A stretch of 64,000 bases of DNA, from the NCBI GenBank assembly GCA_023667395.1, contig JAMPAC010000001.1:101529-165528 (forward strand), written 5' to 3'. Positions within the stretch are counted from its first letter, which is position 1; every line of letters begins with the position of its first letter. The position numbers and the translations under genes are program-made. The stretch is from Blautia sp. (lineage in GTDB: Bacteria; Bacillota; Clostridia; Lachnospirales; Lachnospiraceae). Positions 27,904-35,932 of this stretch are shown in pieces. The notes beneath the pieces were generated by a model that was not told where the DNA came from, did not search any database, and saw only the letters and a program-made list of their open reading frames with translations.

Positions 27904-28893
27904 CTATTTCAAATATTCCCCGAAAAACTGTTCCAGCTTGTCAAAGGGGATGGCTTCCTTCCCGCCGCCGTCATACAGGTCTGTGTGAACCGCGTCAGGG
28001 ATGATCAGCAACTCCTTATTGTCCGCCCAGGGATTGTCTTTCACCATGGCGGCGTAGGCATCCCGGCTGAAATAGCAGGAATGAGCCTTTTCCCCATGCA
28101 TGATCAGGACGGCGCTCCGAATCTCGCTGCTGTACTGCAGTATGGGCTGATTCATGAAAGACATACAGCCGGTCACGTTCCAGCCGCCGTTGGAATTCAG
28201 GGAGCGTTTGTGGTATCCCCTGTCCGTCTTATAATAATCGTAATAATCTTTCACAAAGAAAGGCGCATCCTCCGGCAGCGGATCCACAACGCCGCCCCCC
28301 AGGGCATATTCGCCGTTCTGATAATCCAGGATCCTCTGAGCGTTCATGGCCTGCTTCTTGGCGTAGCGGGCGTCGGCGGAATCCTCCGCGTCAAAATATC
28401 CCCTGGCATTCACGCGGGTCATATCATACATGGTGGACGCCACCGTGGCCTTAATGCGGGTGTCCAGCGCCGCCACGTTCAGCGCCATACCGCCCCAGCC
28501 GCAGATGCCGATAATGCCGATCCTCTCCGGATCCACATTGTCCTGCACGGACAGGAAATCCACCGCCGCCTGAAAATCTTCCGTGTTGATGTCGGGCGAT
28601 GCCATATAGCGGGGTTCCCCGCCGCTCTCGCCAGTGTAAGAGGGGTCAAACGCAATGGTGAGAAACCCTCTCTCCGCCATTGTCTGGGCATACAGACCCG
28701 AAGCCTGTTCCTTTACCGCCCCGAAAGGGCCGCACACGGCGATCGCCGCAAGCCTGCCCGCCGCATCTTTCGGCTCATAGAGATCCGCCGCCAGCGTAAT
28801 GCCGTAACGGTTGTGGAAAGTTACCTTCCTGTGATTCACTTTCTCGCTTTTCGGGAATACCTTATCCCATTCCTTTGTCAATGTCAGTTCCAT
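27904..28893 (-). CDS. Alpha/beta hydrolase with Cys nucleophile elbow
   Basis: 329 residues of the dienelactone hydrolase/FrsA-like group. The elbow reads GICGWGG, so the nucleophile is Cys131 in place of the usual Ser. An Asp-containing AFDPSYTGESGGEP loop, IMHGEKAHSCYFS and a C-terminal PDAVHTDLYD with the likely catalytic His complete the picture. It should hydrolyse an ester or lactone; the substrate is unknown. Cytoplasmic. The small gene at 28929 lies 35 bases upstream on the same strand and may be cotranscribed. Confidence 0.78.
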   Translation of the reverse strand: MELTLTKEWDKVFPKSEKVNHRKVTFHNRYGITLAADLYEPKDAAGRLAAIAVCGPFGAVKEQASGLYAQTMAERGFLTIAFDPSYTGESGGEPRYMASPDINTEDFQAAVDFLSVQDNVDPERIGIIGICGWGGMALNVAALDTRIKATVASTMYDMTRVNARGYFDAEDSADARYAKKQAMNAQRILDYQNGEYALGGGVVDPLPEDAPFFVKDYYDYYKTDRGYHKRSLNSNGGWNVTGCMSFMNQPILQYSSEIRSAVLIMHGEKAHSCYFSRDAYAAMVKDNPWADNKELLIIPDAVHTDLYDGGGKEAIPFDKLEQFFGEYLK

Positions 28894-28928
28894 AGTTGTA
28901 GTACCATCCTTTCCTATTATATTTTTTA

Positions 28929-29135
28929 CTACTGAACTTTCTCAAGCTGATATACCAGATAATCCAGACAATCCACCCTGCTCTGGCTTTCATGTAGGTC
29001 GTCCATCAGGCTGCAGCGATGTCGGCGCAGAACCCTGACCGCATCCTGAATCATGCCTGCGTCATACAGCCGACAGATATCCGCGATAATGTCCGCGTCA
29101 CAGCCTGCATCATACAGATTCTGAACAATATCCAT
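28929..29135 (-). CDS. Small helical protein, conserved in Lachnospiraceae
   Basis: 68 residues: VQNLYDAGCDADIIADICRL then a basic RVLRRHRCSLMDDLHESQSRV and CLDYLVYQLEK. From memory, similar short proteins recur in Lachnospiraceae genomes, but no function is known. AAAGGTGG lies upstream of the ATG. Probably all-alpha and cytosolic. Confidence 0.6.
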   Translation of the reverse strand: MDIVQNLYDAGCDADIIADICRLYDAGMIQDAVRVLRRHRCSLMDDLHESQSRVDCLDYLVYQLEKVQ

Positions 29136-29197
29136 GTTACAGCCACCTTTCTTCCCTGTTGTTACGGCTCAGCCCCGGTGATATTCGGCGGATTGAT

Positions 29198-29396
29198 GCT
29201 AAGGGGACGGCGAAGATGTGCTGCCCTGTTCTGAGCGGACTTTGGGGGACGCACTTAGCGGGGATGAAATCCACTGCCTACGGAGACTTGAACGCGGATG
29301 CCTTATCCGCGTGCTAGTCGTAGTTGGCAGTTAGTTCAGCGCCGCGTTGTCCCGTCCGCACAGAACAGGACTGCATGACGCCGCCGTCCCCTCAGC
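29198..29396. repeat. Nested inverted-repeat element (about 200 bases)
   Basis: Four nested stems: GCTAAGGGGACGGCG (29198-29212) with 29382-29396 (14 of 15 pairs); CCTGTTCTGAGCGGA (29225-29239) with 29355-29369 (14 of 15); CTGCCTACG (29274-29282) with 29319-29330 (one bulge); CGCGGAT (29293-29299) with 29305-29311. No protein reading is evident. Such architecture fits a miniature transposable element or a structured RNA. The right end recurs alone at 648-697. This stretch and the LysR promoter occupy the gap between 29136 and 29607. Confidence 0.75.
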
Positions 29397-29472
29397 CATA
29401 AACCGGCAAGCCACCAGATACCACCGAATCTGAACTGTTACTCCTCTCCTACTATATCTGCATTATAACGGA

Positions 29473-29529
29473 TTGACTTTCATTCCGCTAATAGTTATAA
29501 TTTATATCATGATATTCCATTTAGGAATA
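29473..29529 (+). promoter_or_regulatory. Promoter and probable autoregulatory sites of the LysR gene
   Basis: TTGACT (29473-29478), 17 bases, then TATAAT (29496-29501). Just downstream are a perfect 12-base palindrome ATATCATGATAT (29504-29515) and a short inverted repeat ATTCC-ATTTA-GGAAT. LysR proteins often bind such dyads near their own promoter; binding here is inferred. Confidence 0.65.
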
Positions 29530-29607
29530 CCACGCACACAAAGAAAGTATCAGTCCGCAAAGAATGTACCGTATAGAATTTACTCTTAACCATCGGGAGG
29601 AATACTT

Positions 29608-30483
29608 ATGGAAATAAGGACACTGCGATATTTTCTGGCGGCTGCCAGAGAAGAAAATATGACCCGCGCCGCAGAAATGCTGCATGTCACTCAGCCCACG
29701 CTTTCAAAACAGTTAAAATCCCTGGAGGATGAGTTGGGGAAAAAGCTGTTCACACGGCACAGTTTCAGCATCCGGCTGACGGAGGAGGGCATGCTGCTGC
29801 GCAAACGGGCGGAAGACCTGGTGAATATGGCGGATAAGATCGCCACCGAATTCATCACCCTGGATGATGTCACCGGCGGCGACGTCTACCTGGGACTGGC
29901 GGAATCCTACCAGATCCGCTTTCTCGCCAGGGAGATCCATGCTTTTAAAAAATCCTGCCCCGGCCTGCGATACCATATCACCAGCGGCGATACGGAACAG
30001 GTCACGGAAAAGCTGGACAAGGGCATCCTGGATTTTGCCGCCCTTGCGGAGGAGCCGGATGCCGCTAAGTACAATTACCTATGCTTCCCGGAGGCGGATG
30101 TGTGGGGCGTGGTAATGCCGGACGACTGCCCCCTGGCCGTAAAGACAGATATCTGCGTGGACGATCTGGCAGGTCTTCCCCTGTTCTGCTCCGAGCAGGG
30201 CTGGAATAAGGACATCCCCCGCTGGTGCGGCGGGCGGATGGACGAACTGCATCTGGAGGGTTCTTTCCGGCTCTCCTACAACGCGTCCCTTTTTGTAAAA
30301 GAAAGGCTGGGATATCTCCTGACTTTCGACCGCCTGATCGACACCAGCCCGGGCAGCGGGCTGGTATTCCGCCCGCTGTTCCCAAGACTGGAAACGAAGA
30401 TGTACCTGGTCTGGAAAAAGTATCAGGTCTTTACGCCGATTGCGGAGAGGCTGCTGGAGAGCCTTAAGGGAAAAATGCATTGA
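29608..30483 (+). CDS. LysR family transcriptional regulator
   Basis: 291 residues. An N-terminal winged helix-turn-helix typical of LysR (MEIRTLRYFLAAAREENMTR then AAEMLHVTQPTLSKQLKSLE) is followed by a periplasmic-binding-protein-like effector domain (about 90-290). The start is supported by GGGAGG upstream. The nearest divergent gene is about 470 bases away behind the nested repeat element, so its target is unclear; the hydrolase/small-protein pair or the downstream convergent genes are possible. Confidence 0.9.
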   Translation: MEIRTLRYFLAAAREENMTRAAEMLHVTQPTLSKQLKSLEDELGKKLFTRHSFSIRLTEEGMLLRKRAEDLVNMADKIATEFITLDDVTGGDVYLGLAESYQIRFLAREIHAFKKSCPGLRYHITSGDTEQVTEKLDKGILDFAALAEEPDAAKYNYLCFPEADVWGVVMPDDCPLAVKTDICVDDLAGLPLFCSEQGWNKDIPRWCGGRMDELHLEGSFRLSYNASLFVKERLGYLLTFDRLIDTSPGSGLVFRPLFPRLETKMYLVWKKYQVFTPIAERLLESLKGKMH

Positions 30484-30497
30484 AGCGCGCTTTCCCG

Positions 30498-31229
30498 TCA
30501 GCTGACCAACGGCAGAATATAAGCAGCCCATAACCGGCTGAAAGGCATTACCAATATCATCGCCGGGATCATATCCGCCGTGGGGAACATTTTTACCCTG
30601 ATCATGCGAAAGCCCGTAGCCAGCATGATGATCCCTCCGCAGGCCTTAAAATCGTTGATCATGGCAGGAGTTGTCAAAGGATAAATAATGCCTGCCAGCA
30701 AAAACAGCAGAAAGAAAATAATGAACTGCGGAACCGCGATCACCGCCACTACCATCCCCAACGTACACGCGAAGATCAAAGCAGTAAACAGATCCAGTAT
30801 GGATTTTGCGATCAGGATACTGTGATCCCCATTCATGCCTGATATCAGGGAGCCATAAATTCCAGTCCCGCTGGCACAGAACAGAACGATCACAGTGATC
30901 AGGGTATCCATAAATCCTGCGTTCGACGTTTTACTGCTATCCGTTTTCATGCATTTGCCGATCACTTTCTGTAATCCACCCGCCGCCCTGTTGATCCAGT
31001 CACCAAGATGAATGAGCAGACCCAGCGAAGTTCCCACAATCATTGCGAAAACCACTGCGGGCATATTTTCCATCAATACAATGGAACTGATCCCCATTGC
31101 CATGGCGCAGACGCCGAAGATCATATTCAGTTTTTCTTTAAAATCCTCTGATACTTTTCCTCCGGCAAAGGCACCGATCACGCCTCCCCCCGCGATGGCA
31201 AGGGTATTGATTATAATTCCTGTAGGCAT
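30498..31229 (-). CDS. DUF554 family membrane protein (YdfK/YqgA-like)
   Basis: 243 residues with about seven membrane helices and the DUF554 start PTGIIINTLAIAGGGVIGAF. Also AVVFAMIVGTSLGLLIHLGD and the C-terminal AMILVMPFSRLWAAYILP. The family is widespread, its transport role suspected but unproven. The start has AGGAGGAG upstream. It is convergent with the LysR gene (15 bases apart) and follows the esterase gene by 15 bases, so it may be the last gene of that transcript. Confidence 0.85.
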   Translation of the reverse strand: MPTGIIINTLAIAGGGVIGAFAGGKVSEDFKEKLNMIFGVCAMAMGISSIVLMENMPAVVFAMIVGTSLGLLIHLGDWINRAAGGLQKVIGKCMKTDSSKTSNAGFMDTLITVIVLFCASGTGIYGSLISGMNGDHSILIAKSILDLFTALIFACTLGMVVAVIAVPQFIIFFLLFLLAGIIYPLTTPAMINDFKACGGIIMLATGFRMIRVKMFPTADMIPAMILVMPFSRLWAAYILPLVS

Positions 31230-31244
31230 CTTGCTCCTCCTGCG

Positions 31245-32807
31245 TCAGTCCTCATAAAACCGCATATCGTCCCATACCCGCATCAGTTCCGTCCGGTCCA
31301 GGCGGACGGTTTTACATTCCCTGTCAAAAATCCGCACCGGGGAATTGTATCCGGCGTATCTTAACCATTCCGGATTGGGATCCCCTGTTTTCGCAAAGCG
31401 CACCCAGGAACCGTGTATTTCCCGGATCAGGCCGTTTATCATTTCCTCCGGCTCATCCCCGAATACGAACTGGCTGAAATCAAAGTCCATGTTCGCAAAG
31501 GAAAGAGGAAGTTCAAAGGCGTGGGACGCAAGCCACCCTGTCTTCCATCCGGATTTTGAAATGAATTCATAGCGGTACATCCATACGTCGTCCGTATACT
31601 GCCTCTGCGCTTCCGCCACCTTGACGGAGGGCATCTGGAACGCGTAATCTGTGGCAAAGGCAATGAAAGGATACGCCCCCTCCTGCTTAAAGTCCTCTTT
31701 CACAGGCGGCACACTGCTGCTGGTGGAGCGGTTCAGCTGGGCGATAAATTTGGTAAACCTGTCATTGGTGGACGGATGATAAAAGTCGATCACCCTGGGG
31801 ATTGCATCCGCATGGTTGTTCTTCTCCAACATTTCCGCCACCATCGCCCAGGAATTGGGGAATCCGGTGGCTTCCGGGTGCACAAACATGGTGCCTTCCT
31901 GAAGATTGGTCCCGATGATCAGCTTTACCCCTGCGGCGCTGCCTTTCCGGATGGCGTCGATGGGGCGTTCCGGCAGAAGGTCGTCGATCACCGGTCCCGG
32001 CAGGAACATGCCCGGATTCTTATACTGATGGTGTTCCGCAATATAAGCCACGCCTTTTAACATTTCAAAGGGATCCATCTCTTTCAGCTTCGGGATATCC
32101 TGCTCAGTCATTCCCATTCCTTCCAGGTACAGATCCATATTATGCCTTGACATCTCATGGGTCATGACACAGTTGGGCAGACCGCTCTGCACGATGGCTT
32201 TCTGGAAAATCCCTTTCACAGCGGGAATCGCCATCATATTGACCACAGTGGCCGCGCCTGCGGATTCCCCGTTGATGGTAATGTTCCCGGGATCGCCGCC
32301 GAATGCGGCAATGTTGTCCCGGATCCAGCGCATGGCCATGATCTGGTCGGAAATGCCGCAGTTGCTCTCGAAATCCTCCCCTCCCGGATAGGTGGTAAAA
32401 TCATAAAATCCCAGCACACTCATACGATACTGGAAAGACACAAACACCAGCCCCTCATCGGCAAAGTGCTTTCCGTTATAGAGGGGCACGCTGGCTGCCC
32501 CCGTGGTGTAACCGCCGCCGTGGATATAGACAAACACCGGCAGGTTTTCCCCTTTTTCCGGTCTCTGCACATTAATGGTCAGGCAGTCCTCCGAACCTTT
32601 GTTCACTCCGTCGTCATTCTGCACTGCCTCCGACCCGTAGCCTTTCGCGTCAAACACATCCTCCCAGGGTTCCGGCTTCTGCGCCCTTTTAAAACGCAGT
32701 TCCCCTATCGGCGGCTTCGCGTAAGGGATCCCCAGATACTCGATCCTGCCCTCCCTGAGATAACCTTTTACTTTACCGCTTGTTGTATTTACGATATATT
32801 CTCCCAT
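31245..32807 (-). CDS. Type B carboxylesterase
   Basis: 520 residues of the carboxylesterase/para-nitrobenzyl esterase family. Landmarks: GIPYAKPPIGELRFKRAQ near the start, SEDCLTINVQRP, the oxyanion hole VFVYIHGGGYTTG, the nucleophile NGESAGAA (Ser about 182) and the His segment WLASHAFELPLSF. It should be a soluble esterase without a signal peptide. Its place beside a GPH transporter and glycosidases suggests removal of acyl or aryl ester groups from imported plant glycosides. The leader upstream carries two full repeat B units. Confidence 0.88.
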   Translation of the reverse strand: MGEYIVNTTSGKVKGYLREGRIEYLGIPYAKPPIGELRFKRAQKPEPWEDVFDAKGYGSEAVQNDDGVNKGSEDCLTINVQRPEKGENLPVFVYIHGGGYTTGAASVPLYNGKHFADEGLVFVSFQYRMSVLGFYDFTTYPGGEDFESNCGISDQIMAMRWIRDNIAAFGGDPGNITINGESAGAATVVNMMAIPAVKGIFQKAIVQSGLPNCVMTHEMSRHNMDLYLEGMGMTEQDIPKLKEMDPFEMLKGVAYIAEHHQYKNPGMFLPGPVIDDLLPERPIDAIRKGSAAGVKLIIGTNLQEGTMFVHPEATGFPNSWAMVAEMLEKNNHADAIPRVIDFYHPSTNDRFTKFIAQLNRSTSSSVPPVKEDFKQEGAYPFIAFATDYAFQMPSVKVAEAQRQYTDDVWMYRYEFISKSGWKTGWLASHAFELPLSFANMDFDFSQFVFGDEPEEMINGLIREIHGSWVRFAKTGDPNPEWLRYAGYNSPVRIFDRECKTVRLDRTELMRVWDDMRFYED

Positions 32808-32828
32808 GGCTATATTCTCCTATTTCTA

Positions 32829-33074
32829 TTCCAGTTCCGTCTCTCCACTTCGATGCCCCTGGTGGGGAAGAAATTTTCATCTGTACAGACCACAGCTGAA
32901 AATTCCTTCCGGGCATCTCCGTTCCGAGACTGTTTTTTCTTGATTCCAATTGCTGCTCGCGGCAATTTGTTCCGCTCTCTCCACTTCAGCCCCCTTGGCG
33001 GGGAAGAAATTTTCATCTGTACAGACCACAGCTGAAAATTCCTTCCGGGGGCTTCCGTTCCGAGACTGTTTTTA
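32829..33074 (-). repeat. Repeat family B, two full tandem units upstream of the esterase
   Basis: Unit 1 (32829-32938) and unit 2 (32968-33074) share the core GAAGAAATTTTCATCTGTAC, AGACCACAGCTGAAAATTCC and the flank GTTCCGAGACTG. Each folds into a long hairpin. The stem bases differ but keep pairing: unit 1 has GATGCCC with GGGCATC, unit 2 has AGCCCCC with GGGGGCT. The end next to the esterase gives GAGAGACGGAACTGGAATAG, shortly before the start codon. These units fill most of the 340-base gap between genes. Confidence 0.85.
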
Positions 33075-33107
33075 AATCTCTGCTCTTCTGTTCCCGCGTT
33101 CCAAACA

Positions 33108-33134
33108 CGGCCACGGCATTTTCCGCCGTGGCCG
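33108..33134 (-). terminator. Hairpin terminator after the GPH transporter gene
   Basis: The perfect 10-bp stem CGGCCACGGC (33108-33117) with GCCGTGGCCG (33125-33134) has a 7-base loop. On the minus strand it is followed by TGTTTGG, a weak U tract, 14 bases after the stop at 33148. Confidence 0.65.
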
Positions 33135-33147
33135 CCGTTATGACCTT

Positions 33148-34554
33148 TTATTTATGGCGTTCCTCCAGTTCTTTCTGGATCTTCGGCAGTTCCTTATCCA
33201 GCTTGTAGGTGATCATGATGATGAATGTCACAACGATCATGCCCACCGGCAGCCAGTTGTAAAGGAAAGAAATGGCAGATTTCGCGGAATCACTCTGGAC
33301 AGCCGCTCCGCCGTCATATCCGCCGGCGTCGAGAATGAGCCCGAGAACCACCTGCCCGATGCCAAGACCCAGCTTCTGGGCTGCGGAGATCGCCGCATTT
33401 CCCATGCCCACTGTCTTAAAGCCGTCTTTCCACTCGCCGTATTCCAGCGTGTCAGCAACCATTCCGAATGCCATGCCTCCTGCTGCGCCAAGACCGATAC
33501 CTTTCAGGGCGTTGAACAGGATCAGGAGCGCCACATTCGTCCCTGCAAATCCAGTCCCAAGGAACCCGATCCCCATGCCTACCAGGCCGACCATGTAGGT
33601 CTTATGCTTTCCGAATTTCTTCATGAAAAACGGCGTGAGGAACATGATCGCAAACTGGGCAATGGATAAAGCGTTGTTGACAGGCGTGTAAAGGGCATAG
33701 TCCCCAAGTACATCGGCGCAGTAATAGATAGCGCCTGCGGAATACATCACAATGATAAAGAAAATCACAAACATGGCAAAGATCATGGACAGCCAGTATC
33801 TGTTGGTGAACAGGGATTTCAGGGCTTTTCCCGTAGGCACTTCATCCCTGGGCTTCTCGCCTGCCTCCGCCTGTACCGCAGTTCTCTCTTTGGTTCCACA
33901 AATGCAGACCAGTGCGGAAATCACAATGATAATGCCCACCACGATGGTAGCCAGGGTCCATCCGCCCTGGGCTTCCGCCATGTAAGGCTCCGCTGCGCCG
34001 GAGAATTTTACCACCATTGTCATGAAGAACGTGTTCATGCAGATATTCGCGATGGTCTGGAATATCATACTGATATTTCCCAGCATTCCATGTTCGTAGC
34101 TGTCCGTTGTGCTCAGCGAGATCAGCGAATTATAGGGCACGAACATTGCCGTGTAGAATACGGAATTCACCAGATTATACAGAATAAATACATATATGTA
34201 CTTAATCATTCCCGTCATGGACGCCGGTATGCTGAACAACAGCACCACCGATATGGCCAGCGGCAGGCACATGCGGATCAGCCATACCCTGGCTTTACCG
34301 AATTTGGAATGTGTCCCGTCCACGATGCGCCCCATGATCAGGTCGGAAACGCCGTCAAATAATTTGGAAATAGCGATAATCGCGCTGACCACCCCGGCAT
34401 CCACCAGGGATACGTCCGTCAGATATTTCATCAGGAAAGCGGACATCATGCCGTTCACCCATGCCATACCAAAGTTACCCATACCATAACCGACCCGGTC
34501 ATTCCATCCAAGTTTTGTATTCGGATCGTTTGTCTTTGATGCAAAACTAAACAT
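33148..34554 (-). CDS. GPH-family sugar/glycoside:cation symporter (MFS)
   Basis: 468 residues with about twelve membrane helices. The glycoside-pentoside-hexuronide signature is seen near the N-terminus: GWNDRVGYGMGNFGMAWVNG then LMGRIVDGTHSKFGKARVWL (loop 2-3 motif with DxTxxxxGKxRxW). It should import a sugar, glycoside or uronide with Na+ or H+. It lies between a clan GH-A glycosidase gene and an esterase gene on the same strand, which suggests the imported compound is a plant glycoside processed inside the cell. AGGAGG from a repeat B flank precedes the ATG. Confidence 0.9.
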   Translation of the reverse strand: MFSFASKTNDPNTKLGWNDRVGYGMGNFGMAWVNGMMSAFLMKYLTDVSLVDAGVVSAIIAISKLFDGVSDLIMGRIVDGTHSKFGKARVWLIRMCLPLAISVVLLFSIPASMTGMIKYIYVFILYNLVNSVFYTAMFVPYNSLISLSTTDSYEHGMLGNISMIFQTIANICMNTFFMTMVVKFSGAAEPYMAEAQGGWTLATIVVGIIIVISALVCICGTKERTAVQAEAGEKPRDEVPTGKALKSLFTNRYWLSMIFAMFVIFFIIVMYSAGAIYYCADVLGDYALYTPVNNALSIAQFAIMFLTPFFMKKFGKHKTYMVGLVGMGIGFLGTGFAGTNVALLILFNALKGIGLGAAGGMAFGMVADTLEYGEWKDGFKTVGMGNAAISAAQKLGLGIGQVVLGLILDAGGYDGGAAVQSDSAKSAISFLYNWLPVGMIVVTFIIMITYKLDKELPKIQKELEERHK

Positions 34555-34556
34555 TA

Positions 34557-34583
34557 TTTTTTCCTCCTATTCCAGTACCGTCT
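34557..34583 (-). repeat. Repeat family B, flank-only copy before the transporter start
   Basis: On the minus strand TGTAGAGACGGTACTGGA, ATAGGAGG fills the gap between the glycosidase stop and the transporter ATG and provides the ribosome binding site. The hairpin core is missing. Confidence 0.6.
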
Positions 34584-35807
34584 CTACACTTCAGCCTTTC
34601 CCGTCCGTGTTGCCGCCACTTTCCTGCCTGCTGCCACGAGATCCGCCTTGCTTCCGGTCATTTCCTGCAGGACGTAGGCTTTCTTCCTGGGTCTGCATTC
34701 ATGCCAGGGTTCCTCGAAGAATCCAAAGTATACCTCCGCTAGGCCGCCGATCTGGTTATCCTCGATGCCTGCCTTTTTCAGCATCCCTTCCTCGTTCAGC
34801 AGGCGGAAATTATAAACAGTCCGCACATAGGGAAGTTCCGCCGCCAGCTGTAAAATCTTCCTCGTATATTCCGCGCGCCTTATTTCTTCTTTCTCGTCCC
34901 CACAGTCCGTGAAGCCTACCTCGGTGAGAATCACCTGCTTATGCCCGTCGCCATATTTGCACATCACCCTGTACGCGGCGTCATTATAATCTTTCCACAA
35001 ATGATCCGGCTCAAAAATGTCCAGGAACAAATCCATTCCCACCTTGCTCTGGTCAACGCTCATCTGGTAGGGATGCCAGGACAGCATGTCAAAGTAATCG
35101 TCCGTATTGTCCGACCAGAACTCTCCCGACTTGATCCGCCTGTACATCTTGTCAAGCGTCCATGCGATCCCGTACATGGGCGGCAGGTAGTCCGGCAGGT
35201 CTCCGCCCAGCCAGGGTGTGGACAACGCCGGGGAAAAGCAGGTCACCTTTGCATTCGGATTCCCTCTCCTGATGCCCTTTGCCGAGAAATACATCAGGTC
35301 AATGGCGATATCCATCTTTTCCTCCGCGGTAAAGGGTTCGGCATTCTTATCCTCCAGGAATCCGTCCGGGTGCAGGAACGCGTTCAGGTTCCATTCATTT
35401 CCGATCTCCCAGTTTCCCACCTGCGGGAAAAGCTTCGCCTGCGTGCACCAGGATTCCTCCAGCATGTTGAGCGCCTGCATATACAGGCTCCCCTCCGTGA
35501 GGTCGCGCCTGGGCATCGCATGGCCTTTTCTCTGCTTACACCCTTCGGGAAGGAACCACTCATGGCTCATGCCTGTCACTTCCAGATCCAGTTCCGCCGC
35601 CCTGTCAAGCAGCCGTCTGTGAGCCGCTGCGGCTTCTTCGTTCGGAGTCGTCGGATCCCGCAGGACTTCCGTCAGATGCATCCAGGATCTGTACGCCGTG
35701 CAGCCTACCGCTTTCACCAGATCCAGGTATTCCGCCGCCATGACGCCGGTATCATGCTCCCTCTGGATCAGGGGTTCCCCCATACCATAAAACCGTTCTG
35801 ATAGCAT
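34584..35807 (-). CDS. Clan GH-A glycoside hydrolase (GH39/GH5-like)
   Basis: 407 residues, a TIM-barrel glycosidase. The acid/base Glu lies in WEIGNEWN (E138) and the nucleophile Glu in QVILTEVGF (E296), the standard clan GH-A spacing. DMLSWHPYQMS supplies a barrel strand. The family (GH39, GH5 or related) cannot be fixed by eye. No signal peptide, so it should act on sugars delivered by the neighbouring GPH transporter. The start is supported by AGGAGG. It lies downstream of the AraC gene, separated by a terminator. Confidence 0.75.
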   Translation of the reverse strand: MLSERFYGMGEPLIQREHDTGVMAAEYLDLVKAVGCTAYRSWMHLTEVLRDPTTPNEEAAAAHRRLLDRAAELDLEVTGMSHEWFLPEGCKQRKGHAMPRRDLTEGSLYMQALNMLEESWCTQAKLFPQVGNWEIGNEWNLNAFLHPDGFLEDKNAEPFTAEEKMDIAIDLMYFSAKGIRRGNPNAKVTCFSPALSTPWLGGDLPDYLPPMYGIAWTLDKMYRRIKSGEFWSDNTDDYFDMLSWHPYQMSVDQSKVGMDLFLDIFEPDHLWKDYNDAAYRVMCKYGDGHKQVILTEVGFTDCGDEKEEIRRAEYTRKILQLAAELPYVRTVYNFRLLNEEGMLKKAGIEDNQIGGLAEVYFGFFEEPWHECRPRKKAYVLQEMTGSKADLVAAGRKVAATRTGKAEV

Positions 35808-35843
35808 TTGTCATCCTCCTGTCTCATTTTTGTTTCCCTACGC

Positions 35844-35893
35844 AAAAAGAAGAACTTTCCTTGTGCCCATAGATTAACACTTGAAAGTTCTTC
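35844..35893 (-). terminator. Terminator after the AraC gene
   Basis: The 11-bp perfect arms GAAGAACTTTC (35849-35859) and GAAAGTTCTTC (35883-35893) are followed on the minus strand by TTTTT (35844-35848). It lies between the AraC stop (35933) and the glycosidase start (35807), so the latter probably has its own or a read-through promoter. Confidence 0.75.
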
Positions 35894-35899
35894 CTTATA

Positions 35900-35930
35900 T
35901 TCTTATTTTGCAATATTTGTTCTTATTTTG
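35900..35930. promoter_or_regulatory. Direct repeats spaced 20 bases, candidate AraC binding site
   Basis: TTCTTATTTTG occurs at 35900-35910 and again at 35920-35930. The 20-base period (two helical turns) is typical of AraC-family half-sites. They lie just after the AraC gene and upstream of the glycosidase-transporter-esterase run. Confidence 0.4.
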
Positions 35931-35932
35931 AC

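Noticed and set aside
32829..33074. Tandem repeat B units as a CRISPR or simple terminator
   Set aside because: Only two units with a long imperfect hairpin each and no spacers; the T run lies on the opposite strand to the flanking genes, so termination of the local transcript is not supported.
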